A stretch of 64,000 nucleotides of DNA, taken from the NCBI GenBank assembly GCA_035652235.1, contig DASREE010000008.1:62001-126000 (forward strand). The letters are read 5' to 3'. The stretch's first letter is position 1, and each line of letters starts with the position of its first letter. This document shows, piece by piece, positions 25,133 through 31,914 of the stretch. The stretch is from PALSA-612 sp035652235. GTDB taxonomy: Bacteria > Actinomycetota > Thermoleophilia > Gaiellales > Gaiellaceae. A program made the translations under genes and the position numbers. The notes beneath the pieces were generated by a model that was given only the letters and a program-made list of their open reading frames with translations, searched no databases and was not told the DNA's origin.

Positions 25133-25851
25133 CCGCCGTCCGGCCGCTCCGAGAGCTCGCGGGCCGGCGAGAGGACGACGAAGCGATACGGCTCGTCGCC
25201 CTCGCTGTGGGTCTCGACGTCCGGCACCGACTTCAGGTGCAGGTGGACGATCTTCCGCTCGACCGACGTCATCGGCTCGAGCTCGACCCGCCGGCCGCTG
25301 CGCCGGCACCTCGCCGCCGCCTGCTCCGCGAGCTCGATCAGCCTCGCCTGTCGCCGCGAGCGGTAACCGCCCGCGTCGACCGTCACCTTCGCCGCCTCGT
25401 GCCCCTCGGCGGTGGAGACGGCGGCCGCGACCACGTACTGGATCGAGTCGATCGTCTTGCCACGCTTGCCGATCAGAACGGCGACATCCGGGCCGGACAG
25501 AGTTGCCGACACCTCGTCGTCGCGCTCGTCGACGTCGATGCGGCAGCGAGCGCCGAGCGCGGATGCGACTTCGGCGAGCAGCTCGCGGACGAGGGACGCG
25601 CGAGCGGACTCGCCCTCCGGCCCCGGCGCGGGAATGGGCGCAGCCTCCGGCAGGGTCTCGAGCCGGGCGACGACCCGCGCCGGCGAGGTGCCGACCCCGA
25701 GAAGTCCTCGTTCCCCCTCGGACAGCACCTCGAAGCTCACCCGCTCGCGGTCGAGGCCCGGATAGCGGCTCTCCAGCTCGCGGAGGGCGAGCCACTTCGC
25801 CTCGCCCACGGTCTCGCCGGAGGCTTCCGCCTGCGCCGGGCCCTCGCTCAT
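25129..25851 (-). CDS. khpB: RNA-binding protein KhpB (Jag)
   Basis: A 240-residue KhpB/Jag protein. An N-terminal Jag_N part (LRELESRYPGLDRERV, EGERGLLGVG) is followed by a KH domain with LIGKRGKTIDSIQYVV near residue 128 and an R3H domain with PMTSVERKIVHLHLK near residue 200. It binds RNA and in Gram-positives affects cell elongation, usually with KhpA. The ATG overlaps the yidC stop (ATGA). The conserved neighbourhood yidC-khpB supports the call. Confidence 0.93.
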   Translation of the reverse strand: MSEGPAQAEASGETVGEAKWLALRELESRYPGLDRERVSFEVLSEGERGLLGVGTSPARVVARLETLPEAAPIPAPGPEGESARASLVRELLAEVASALGARCRIDVDERDDEVSATLSGPDVAVLIGKRGKTIDSIQYVVAAAVSTAEGHEAAKVTVDAGGYRSRRQARLIELAEQAAARCRRSGRRVELEPMTSVERKIVHLHLKSVPDVETHSEGDEPYRFVVLSPARELSERPDGG

Positions 25852-26660
25852 CGCCGCGCTCGCTTCTTCTTGCGGCGGACGCGGCGCGCGGCGGCCTGCG
25901 GCTGCGCGGCTGCGGCGGACGCCGTCTTCGCCGCCACGCGATCCGGCTCCTCTTCCCGCGGCGGCGTCCGCGACGAGCGCCTCGCCGGCGCTGCGACGGG
26001 AGTCTTCGGCACCAGACGGCGCGTGATCAGCCCTTGTCCGACCGTCCACAGGTTCGTGGTCACCCAGTACAGCACGAGGCCGGTCTGGAAGCGGACGATG
26101 AAGGGCACGACGAAGATGGGCAGAAGCAGCATCAGGATCCGCTGCGTCTTCTCCATCGTCGTCGACATGAAGTAGCCCGAGGCGAGCTGGCTCCCCGCGT
26201 AGACGACGATGAGAAGCGGGCCCCAGCCGGCAGTCGCCTTCTCCGTGATGCTGATCAGCCCCAGCCAGTGCGTGTTGTCCGCCGGCCCGATGAAGCGGCT
26301 GCTGTGCTTGAGGACGAGGTAGAGCGAGAAGAAGACCGGGATCTGCACGAGGATCGGCAGGCAGGACGCTGCCGGGTTGATCTTGTGCTCCCGGTAGAAC
26401 TTCATCAGCTCCTCGTTCAGCTTCTGCTTGTCGTGCTTGTACTTCTGCTGCAGCTCCTTCATCTGCGGGGCGTAGCGCTGCAGGTTCTGCATCGAGTGGA
26501 TCTGCTTGACGGCGAGCGGGACGATGATGATCCGTACGATCAGGGTCAGCGCCACGATCGACCACGCCCACGGCAGTCCGATCGTGCCGTGCGGACCGAG
26601 CCACACGAGCACGTGGCGGAGGATGTTCTCGAGCGGGTCGAGGATGCTGGCGACGGTCAC
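25848..26660 (-). CDS. yidC: Membrane protein insertase YidC
   Basis: A 270-residue Oxa1/YidC insertase. Five hydrophobic helices, the coiled cytoplasmic loop with QMKELQQKYKHDKQKL, and the core NPAASCLPILVQIPVFFSLY are typical. The C-terminus is long and very basic (RRKKKRARR), as expected for ribosome contact. It inserts membrane proteins with or without Sec. It overlaps yidD upstream and khpB downstream by 4 nt each. Confidence 0.95.
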   Translation of the reverse strand: MTVASILDPLENILRHVLVWLGPHGTIGLPWAWSIVALTLIVRIIIVPLAVKQIHSMQNLQRYAPQMKELQQKYKHDKQKLNEELMKFYREHKINPAASCLPILVQIPVFFSLYLVLKHSSRFIGPADNTHWLGLISITEKATAGWGPLLIVVYAGSQLASGYFMSTTMEKTQRILMLLLPIFVVPFIVRFQTGLVLYWVTTNLWTVGQGLITRRLVPKTPVAAPARRSSRTPPREEEPDRVAAKTASAAAAQPQAAARRVRRKKKRARR

Positions 26661-26857
26661 GGGTAGTCGACCCCCCCGCGGCTCCAGGGGTTGCAGCGGA
26701 CGAGGCGCCAGACGGTCTTCGCCGTGCCCTTGAGGAGGCCGTGGGTGCGCAGAGCTTCGGAGGCGTACTGCGAGCAGCTCGGGTGGTACTTGCAGGTGGG
26801 CGCCCCGGCGAGGCCCGCAGGGAAGAGCGCACGCACAAGCAGGGAGAGCGCGCTCAT
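26657..26857 (-). CDS. yidD: Membrane protein insertion efficiency factor YidD
   Basis: A 66-residue YidD protein with a short amphipathic N-terminus (SALSLLVRALFPAG) and the family signature CKYHPSCSQYASEALRTHG, then VWRLVRCNPWSRGGVD. It assists YidC insertion. ATG at 26857 overlaps the rnpA stop (ATGA). A longer frame reaching 26998 is rnpA in another frame and is rejected. Confidence 0.94.
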   Translation of the reverse strand: MSALSLLVRALFPAGLAGAPTCKYHPSCSQYASEALRTHGLLKGTAKTVWRLVRCNPWSRGGVDYP

Positions 26858-27198
26858 GCCGTCGCCTTCCCCAGCACCTCGGCGAGCCGCTCCGCCAGCC
26901 AGTCGGCGCCGCGCCCCTCGGCCGCCTCCGCGAGCCCGGGCCGCACGACCAGCACGTAGTCGCACCCCGGTGGGATCGTCGCCAGCTGCTGACGCCACAG
27001 CTCCCGCAGCCGCCGCTTGATCCGGTTGCGGCTCACCGCCGTCCCGACTCGCCGCGGCACGGCCAGCCCGAGCCTGGGCTCCCCGCCGCCGTCGCGGGGG
27101 AACCAGTACAGGACGAGGAAGCGAGTCGACACCGACCGGCCACGGCGGTAGACGGCATCGAAGTCCTGCGAGCGCGTCAGCCGGTACCGCCGTTGCAT
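26854..27198 (-). CDS. rnpA: Ribonuclease P protein component
   Basis: A 114-residue basic protein with the RNase P signature AVSRNRIKRRLREL, plus RSQDFDAVYRRGRS and the C-terminal DYVLVVRPGL segment. It binds the RNase P RNA to mature tRNA 5' ends. It lies directly downstream of rpmH, a conserved arrangement. The RNase P RNA gene itself was not seen in the window. Confidence 0.95.
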   Translation of the reverse strand: MQRRYRLTRSQDFDAVYRRGRSVSTRFLVLYWFPRDGGGEPRLGLAVPRRVGTAVSRNRIKRRLRELWRQQLATIPPGCDYVLVVRPGLAEAAEGRGADWLAERLAEVLGKATA

Positions 27199-27259
27199 AC
27201 GCGGCAGAGTAGACGCGGGCGAGGAAGCGGTGGCGGACGTCGGTTCCGTCGGCGGGGCG

Positions 27260-27394
27260 TCAGGCCGACAGCCGCTTGCGGCCCTTGGCGCGGCGCCGCT
27301 TCAGGATGGCACGGCCAGCCCGCGTCGCCATGCGGGCGCGGAAGCCGTGCTTGCGCTTGCGGCGGCGGACGTTCGGCTGGTAAGTCCGTTTCAC
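27260..27394 (-). CDS. rpmH: 50S ribosomal protein L34
   Basis: A 44-residue L34 read directly from the minus strand: starts MKRTYQPNVRRRKRKHGF, continues RARMATRAGRAILK and ends KGRKRLSA. All conserved L34 features are present. The start is GTG at 27394. A -10-like TATACT lies at 27450-27445, and a strong hairpin (27421-27437) sits in the presumed leader. rpmH-rnpA-yidD-yidC is the classic left side of the origin region. Confidence 0.96.
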   Translation of the reverse strand: MKRTYQPNVRRRKRKHGFRARMATRAGRAILKRRRAKGRKRLSA

Positions 27395-27420
27395 GGGGAC
27401 AGGTCGGCGAGCGTAAGAAG

Positions 27421-27437
27421 AGGCGCCCGGGGCGCCT
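27421..27437. promoter_or_regulatory. Perfect hairpin in the rpmH leader
   Basis: AGGCGCCCGGGGCGCCT is an 8-bp inverted repeat around one central base. It lies between the rpmH -10 and start codon, so it would form in the 5' leader of the rpmH mRNA. No T-run follows on the minus strand, so a terminator is unlikely. Confidence 0.5.
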
Positions 27438-27444
27438 GCCGGCC

Positions 27445-27450
27445 AGTATA
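27445..27450 (-). promoter_or_regulatory. rpmH -10 element
   Basis: Minus-strand TATACT, about 50 nt upstream of the rpmH GTG. The perfect DnaA box at 27473-27481 overlaps where the -35 would be, so DnaA binding could compete with RNA polymerase. No TTGACA-like -35 is obvious. Confidence 0.4.
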
Positions 27451-27472
27451 GACGAGCCGCGCGCGGGCCGAG

Positions 27473-27481
27473 TTATCCACA
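27473..27481 (+). other. DnaA box 1 (TTATCCACA)
   Basis: Perfect match to the TTATNCACA consensus, 246 bp upstream of dnaA and over the presumed -35 region of the rpmH promoter. Confidence 0.75.
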
Positions 27482-27571
27482 AGCTGCGAGCGGCTCGGGT
27501 TGACGGCGAAGGGCGCGCTCGAAGCGGCACGAGACTGTTGCCAGGAGGGAGAAACCGACAGTATCAACACC

Positions 27572-27580
27572 TGTGAATAA
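27572..27580 (-). other. DnaA box 2 (TTATTCACA)
   Basis: TGTGAATAA on the plus strand is a perfect minus-strand match to the DnaA consensus. It lies three bases from a weaker box at 27584-27592. Confidence 0.75.
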
Positions 27581-27583
27581 GCG

Positions 27584-27592
27584 TGTGGATGT
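27584..27592 (-). other. Weak DnaA box 3 (ACATCCACA)
   Basis: TGTGGATGT on the plus strand matches the box at 7 of 9 positions. It is in the same orientation as box 2 and lies just before the AT-rich segment, consistent with co-operative binding at an origin. Confidence 0.45.
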
Positions 27593-27651
27593 AGGGAAAC
27601 CCCCTGTAAAACGGGAACTTTTTAATCATCGCCAGCGCGCTCGGCCGGTCG

Positions 27652-27680
27652 TTGTCGGCGTGCTGGCACGCTGGTATGCT
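27652..27680 (+). promoter_or_regulatory. dnaA promoter
   Basis: TTGTCG (27652-27657) and TATGCT (27675-27680) are separated by 17 bp, a good sigma-70-type promoter, and the -10 ends 38 bp before the dnaA GTG. A GGAGG sequence near 27702 can serve as a ribosome-binding site. Confidence 0.6.
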
Positions 27681-27718
27681 CGCCCGACTCTTCCCGGCGA
27701 AGGAGGCATGGCGAGGCG

Positions 27719-29062
27719 GTGGAGAACGCAGCGGGGAACGGTGCCGACGCCCTGTGGACCGAGGTGGCAGGCAGGCTGAGGGGCTCGCTCAACGAGGCCG
27801 TCTACCAGGCCTGGTTCGCCCAGGCTCGGCCGGTCGCGCTCGCGGACGGCGAGCTCGTCGTCGCCGTTCCGAACAGCCTCACCCGCGAGTGGATCGAGAC
27901 CCACTTCCTCAGCCTGGTCAAAGCAGCCATGGCCGACCTGGCCGGGCCCGGCGCACGCGTTCGCTTCCAGGTCGTGGAGGCCCCGCCGCAGCCGCCCGAC
28001 GCGCTCGGCGACATCCGCATCCGCGAGGCCGTCTCTGGTCTCAACCCGAAATACACCTTCGACCTGTTCGTGATCGGCTCGTCCAACCGCTTCGCCCACG
28101 CAGCTGCGCTCGCGGTCGCGGAAGGGCCGGCGCAGGCGTACAACCCCCTGTTCATCTACGGCGGGACTGGGCTGGGCAAGACGCACCTTCTGCAGGCGAT
28201 CGCACACTACGTGCTCGAGCACACAAGCCCGTTGACGGTGCGCTACGTGACGAGCGAGACGTTCATGAACGACTTCATCAACTCGCTCCGCGACAAGCGC
28301 ATCGAGGGCTTCAAGCAGCGCTACCGCAACTACGACGTGCTCCTCATCGACGACGTCCAGTTCTTCGAGCACAAGGAGCGCATCCAGGAGGAGTTCTTCC
28401 ACACCTTCAACTCGCTGTACGAAGCCGGGAGTCAGATCGTCATGTCCTCCGACCGCCCTCCGCGCGAGATCGCGACGCTCGAGGCCCGGTTGCGCTCGCG
28501 CTTCGAGTGGGGGTTGATCACCGACATCCAGCCGCCTGATCTCGAGACGCGCATCGCGATCCTGCGCAAGAAGGTCAACACGGACGGGATCCACGTGCCG
28601 GATCCCCAGGTGCTCACCTTCATCGCCGGGCGTGTGTCAACGAACATCCGCGAGCTCGAGGGCGCGCTCACCCGCGTCGTCGCCTACTCGTCCTTGACGG
28701 GAAGGGCAATGACGGTCGCGCTCGCCCAAGACGTGCTCAAGGACGTCTTCCCGCAGGGTGGGGCAGCCCAGGTCTCGATCAGATCGATCCAGACCGCCGT
28801 CTGCGACCGTTTCGGACTGTCGCTGGAGGAGCTGTGCAGCGAGAAGCGCTCGCAGAACATCGTCTACCCCCGCCAGGTGGCGATGTACCTGTCGCGCGAG
28901 CTGACCGACTCCTCACTGCCGAAGATCGGCAAGGAGTTCGGGGGACGCGACCACACCACCGTCATCCACGCCACCTCGAAGATCGCCAACCTCATCCGCG
29001 AGGACTCGTCTGTGTACAGCCTTGTGCAAGAGCTGACCGCGAGAATCCGTCAGATCCACTGA
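27719..29062 (+). CDS. dnaA: Chromosomal replication initiator DnaA
   Basis: A 447-residue DnaA. Domain I occupies about residues 1-90, followed by a very short linker; the AAA+ domain has Walker A GGTGLGKTHLL near residue 145 and Walker B LLIDDVQFF. The C-terminal domain IV ends with the signature GGRDHTTVIHA that contacts DnaA boxes. It melts the origin and loads the replicative helicase. The GTG at 27719 is used; an ATG nearby at 27708 is out of frame. Confidence 0.97.
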   Translation: MENAAGNGADALWTEVAGRLRGSLNEAVYQAWFAQARPVALADGELVVAVPNSLTREWIETHFLSLVKAAMADLAGPGARVRFQVVEAPPQPPDALGDIRIREAVSGLNPKYTFDLFVIGSSNRFAHAAALAVAEGPAQAYNPLFIYGGTGLGKTHLLQAIAHYVLEHTSPLTVRYVTSETFMNDFINSLRDKRIEGFKQRYRNYDVLLIDDVQFFEHKERIQEEFFHTFNSLYEAGSQIVMSSDRPPREIATLEARLRSRFEWGLITDIQPPDLETRIAILRKKVNTDGIHVPDPQVLTFIAGRVSTNIRELEGALTRVVAYSSLTGRAMTVALAQDVLKDVFPQGGAAQVSIRSIQTAVCDRFGLSLEELCSEKRSQNIVYPRQVAMYLSRELTDSSLPKIGKEFGGRDHTTVIHATSKIANLIREDSSVYSLVQELTARIRQIH

Positions 29063-29248
29063 CTCCACCGCCCTCACCCTGCTACCCGACGACACCTGTG
29101 CGAAACGACCACCTCTTCCACCAACCTGTCCCCAGCCTGAACAGCGCTTCCGGACAGGCTGAGCGGCCGTCGTCCCCATCGTTCACACTGCCTACGACTA
29201 CGACTGGTTTCTAACGACATGTCTTCAGATCTTGTTGTAGGCACGGGG

Positions 29249-30346
29249 ATGAAGCTCAGCTGCTCACGCGACGATCTCGCTGCGCGACTGGCGCTCGTCG
29301 GTCGTGGTCTGTCGACGCGCGGCGCGGTGCAGATCCTGTCCGGCGTGCTGCTCCAAGCCCGGGAAGGCGAGCTGGAGCTCGCCGCGACCGACATGGAGCT
29401 CTCCTTGCGGACTGGGCTGGCGGCCGAGATCACAGTCGAGGGCACGGTTGTCGTGCCAGGCCGGCTTCTCATCGAGCTGGCGCGGCTTCTGCCCGACGAG
29501 CGCGTGAAGCTTGAGCACCGCGCCGAGGAGAGCACCGTGGTCGTCTCGAGCGGCCACGCCGAGTACCGCCTGCGCACGTACGCGGTGGAGGACTTCCCTC
29601 GTCTACCTGATCCGTCTGCAGCCACCTTGTCGCGGCTGGAGACGGGGCCGCTCCTCGAGACGATCGGACGGGTGAGCCGGGCCGCCGGCCGGGACGAGTC
29701 GCGCCCCGTCCTAACCGGCATCCTTGTCCGCTTCGAGGGGACGGCGCTGGTCATGGCTGCGACCGACTCCTACCGCCTGGCGGTCAAGGAGACGCCTCTC
29801 GCGAGCCCCGCGCCCGAGTTGGACGCAATCGTCCCTGCACGCGCGCTCGACGAGGTGCGCCGGATCGCCGCCGGGACGGACATGGTCGAGCTCGGGACGC
29901 TCGACAACCACGTGGTCTTCGGCGTGGACGGCGCCTGGTTGACGACGCGCCGCATCGACGGGCAGTTCCCCAACTACCGCCAGCTCCTGCCCGAGTCGTT
30001 CGCGCACGAGGTGAGGCTCCCCCGCGAGGAGCTGCTCGACGTCGTCCGGCGCGCGGCGGTGATGGCGCAGCGCTCCTCGCCGCTTCGCCTTCGCTTCGAG
30101 GAGGGTGAGCTGATCGTGTCCGCCCAGACGCAGGACGTGGGCGAGGCGCGCGAGCAGATGCCGGCGGCCTTCACCGGTGAGCCGCTCGAGATCGGCTTCA
30201 ACGCCGACTACCTGCGGGACGGAATCGAGTCGCTGACGGACGACGAGCTCGTCTTCAAGCTCATCAATCCGCTCCGTCCGGGCCTGATCACCACCCCCAC
30301 CGGCGACTTCTGGTACCTGATCATGCCGATTCGGCTGGCCGGCTGA
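29249..30346 (+). CDS. dnaN: DNA polymerase III beta sliding clamp
   Basis: A 365-residue DnaN with the three-domain clamp pattern: MKLSCSRDDLAARLALVGRG at the N-terminus, YRLRTYAVEDFPRLP, then FEGTALVMAATDSYRLAVKE and a terminal YLIMPIRL. It is the processivity ring of the replicase. ATG at 29249 gives the canonical N-terminus; an in-frame ATG at 29219 would add ten residues. The 186-bp gap after dnaA contains no perfect DnaA box. The stop overlaps the apparent recF CTG start. Confidence 0.95.
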   Translation: MKLSCSRDDLAARLALVGRGLSTRGAVQILSGVLLQAREGELELAATDMELSLRTGLAAEITVEGTVVVPGRLLIELARLLPDERVKLEHRAEESTVVVSSGHAEYRLRTYAVEDFPRLPDPSAATLSRLETGPLLETIGRVSRAAGRDESRPVLTGILVRFEGTALVMAATDSYRLAVKETPLASPAPELDAIVPARALDEVRRIAAGTDMVELGTLDNHVVFGVDGAWLTTRRIDGQFPNYRQLLPESFAHEVRLPREELLDVVRRAAVMAQRSSPLRLRFEEGELIVSAQTQDVGEAREQMPAAFTGEPLEIGFNADYLRDGIESLTDDELVFKLINPLRPGLITTPTGDFWYLIMPIRLAG

Positions 30347-31404
30347 TAGCCGCCTCGCTCACGCTGCGCGACTTCCGCTCGTACGCGGAGCTCGAGCTCG
30401 AGCTGCGCCCCGGGCTCGTCCTCGTGTCGGGTCCGAACGGCGCCGGCAAGACGAACCTGCTCGAGTCGCTGCATGTCGCGACCCAGGGGTTCTCGCCGCG
30501 CACGCGCGTGGACGCGCAGCTCGTCCGCTTCGGGAGCGAGGCGGCGTGGGTGTCGGTGGCGGGCGAGCGTGGTGGGGTGTCCGTGCGGTCGCGGGTTGTC
30601 GTCCGCCGCGGCGGCGGGAAGCAGGCGCAGCTGAACGGCATCCGCCTCGCCTCGAGCGAGCGGCTGCGAGCGCAGCTGGCGACGCTCGTGTTCACGCCCG
30701 ATCGACTGAACGTCGTCAAAGGTGGGCCGGCCGTGCGCCGGGCGTACTTCGACCGCGTGCTCGCGCGCCTGCTGCCGGCGCAGGCCGCGCTTCCCGCCGC
30801 CTACGCTCACGTGCTGGCGCAGCGGAACGCGGCCCTGCGGCGTGTCGGGCTCGGGTTGTCGAGCCCGGATGTGGTCGCGCCGTGGACGGCCCGCCTGGCC
30901 GGGCTCGCCGGCGAGCTCACCGCCGCCCGCCGCCGGACGCTCGAGCTCATCGGCCCGCCGCTCGCCGCCTGCGCGGCGGAGCTGGGGCTCGTGGGCGTCG
31001 GGCTCCGCTATGTGGCCGAGCCGCCGTCGGTCGGGGAGCTGGAGGCGTGCCTCGGCCGTGATATCGAGCGGGCGGCGACGAGCCGCGGCCCGCATCTCGA
31101 CGAGATCGCCGTCGTCGCCGGCGGACGCGATCTGCGGGTGTTCGGCTCGCAGGGAGAGCAACGCCTCGCGGTGCTCTCGCTGCTGTTGGCGGAGGCGGGC
31201 GTGATTGCCGATCGCCGTGGTTGGGCGCCGCTGCTGCTGCTGGACGACGTACTCTCCGAGCTCGACGTCTCGCGCCGGAGCGCGCTCGCCCGGCTCCTGC
31301 CCCGCTCCGCGCAGACGCTGATCAGCGCCACCGAGCCGAACCACCTCCCGCTCGAGCCGGACCAGCTCGTCCGTGTCGAGCCGGGGGCTGCGCGAGCAGC
31401 GTGA
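30343..31404 (+). CDS. recF: DNA repair protein RecF, apparent CTG start
   Basis: A 353-residue RecF with N-terminal ASLTLRDFRSYAELELEL, Walker A SGPNGAGKTNLLES, the RAYFDRVLARL segment, FGSQGEQRLAVLSL (ABC signature) and Walker B LLLLDDVLSELD. RecF helps load RecA at gaps. No ATG, GTG or TTG occurs in frame before the Walker A motif except well inside it. CTG at 30343 overlaps the dnaN stop as CTGA, like the other 4-nt junctions, and yields the complete conserved N-terminus. A start at the GTG near 30424 would remove the first beta-strand and so is unlikely. Confidence 0.9.
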   Translation: MIAASLTLRDFRSYAELELELRPGLVLVSGPNGAGKTNLLESLHVATQGFSPRTRVDAQLVRFGSEAAWVSVAGERGGVSVRSRVVVRRGGGKQAQLNGIRLASSERLRAQLATLVFTPDRLNVVKGGPAVRRAYFDRVLARLLPAQAALPAAYAHVLAQRNAALRRVGLGLSSPDVVAPWTARLAGLAGELTAARRRTLELIGPPLAACAAELGLVGVGLRYVAEPPSVGELEACLGRDIERAATSRGPHLDEIAVVAGGRDLRVFGSQGEQRLAVLSLLLAEAGVIADRRGWAPLLLLDDVLSELDVSRRSALARLLPRSAQTLISATEPNHLPLEPDQLVRVEPGAARAA

Positions 31405-31871
31405 TGGAGCAGATCAAAGCGACGATCGAGGCCGAGCTGCGCCGCTTCGGTGGCCGGGGGGGGGCGATGCCGCGCATCGTCGCAGCCTGGCCGTCGGTCG
31501 TCGGCTCCGAGGTGGCACGGCACGCCTGGCCGGCGCGCATCGCCCGCGACGGCACGTTGCACGTGCACACGAGCTCGTCCGTGTGGGCGTTCGAGCTCGC
31601 CCAGCTCGCCGCGGCGATCAAGGAGCGGCTGGACGCTGCGCTCGCGGGCGACTCCCCTCGCGCGCTTCGCTTCGCCCCCGGGCACCTCCCCGAGTCCGGT
31701 CCTGCTCCGGCCGACGCGCCCGCGGCGCCGGGCGAGCCACCCTCCAGCCGGGCGGCTACGGAGGCGGCCCGGCTGGCGGCGCCGATCCGGGACCGCGAGC
31801 TCCGCGAGCGCGTGGCGCGGGCGGTGGCCTTGGGCCTCGATCGGGCTCGCTCCGGCCGTTGTGTCTGGTAG
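31404..31871 (+). CDS. dciA: DciA (DUF721) replicative helicase loader
   Basis: A 155-residue DUF721/DciA protein: IKATIEAELRRFGGRGG, then WPSVVGSEVARHAWP, HTSSSVWAFELAQLAAAI and LDAAL, the core of the DciA fold, followed by a long variable tail. DciA is the ancestral loader of DnaB helicase in bacteria lacking DnaC/DnaI. Its place between recF and gyrB is conserved in actinobacteria. GTG 31401 and ATG 31404 are adjacent in-frame starts overlapping the recF stop. Confidence 0.85.
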   Translation: MEQIKATIEAELRRFGGRGGAMPRIVAAWPSVVGSEVARHAWPARIARDGTLHVHTSSSVWAFELAQLAAAIKERLDAALAGDSPRALRFAPGHLPESGPAPADAPAAPGEPPSSRAATEAARLAAPIRDRELRERVARAVALGLDRARSGRCVW

Positions 31872-31880
31872 ACTGACCTC

Positions 31881-31913
31881 AGCCCTCGAATCGTCGAATT
31901 GCAGGGCTTTTTT
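31881..31913 (+). terminator. Hairpin plus T-run abutting the gyrB start
   Basis: AGCCCT (31881-31886) can pair with AGGGCT (31903-31908) across a 16-nt loop, directly followed by a run of T ending one base before the gyrB ATG. It has the form of an intrinsic terminator. Its 3' arm also contains AGGG, the only plausible gyrB ribosome-binding site, 8 nt from the start. It could therefore act as a terminator, an attenuator or a translation block. Confidence 0.55.
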
Positions 31914-31914
31914 C

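Larger units (their letters stand above)
27395..27718. other. Probable replication origin (oriC) between rpmH and dnaA
   Basis: This 324-bp gap separates leftward rpmH from rightward dnaA. It contains two perfect DnaA boxes (27473-27481 and, on the minus strand, 27572-27580), a weaker box (27584-27592) and an AT-richer stretch about 27593-27635 unusual for this genome. Gene orientation diverges here, as at an origin. The dnaA-dnaN gap, the usual actinobacterial origin site, shows no perfect box. Few boxes are visible, so the call is moderate. Confidence 0.6.

Noticed and set aside
27383..27398. GTTTCACGG at the rpmH start, parS-like
   Set aside because: It lacks the CACGTG centre and matches only 10 of 16 parS positions. 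It is the rpmH start codon context.
29063..29248. Origin of replication in the dnaA-dnaN gap
   Set aside because: No perfect DnaA box was found there; the rpmH-dnaA gap has two.
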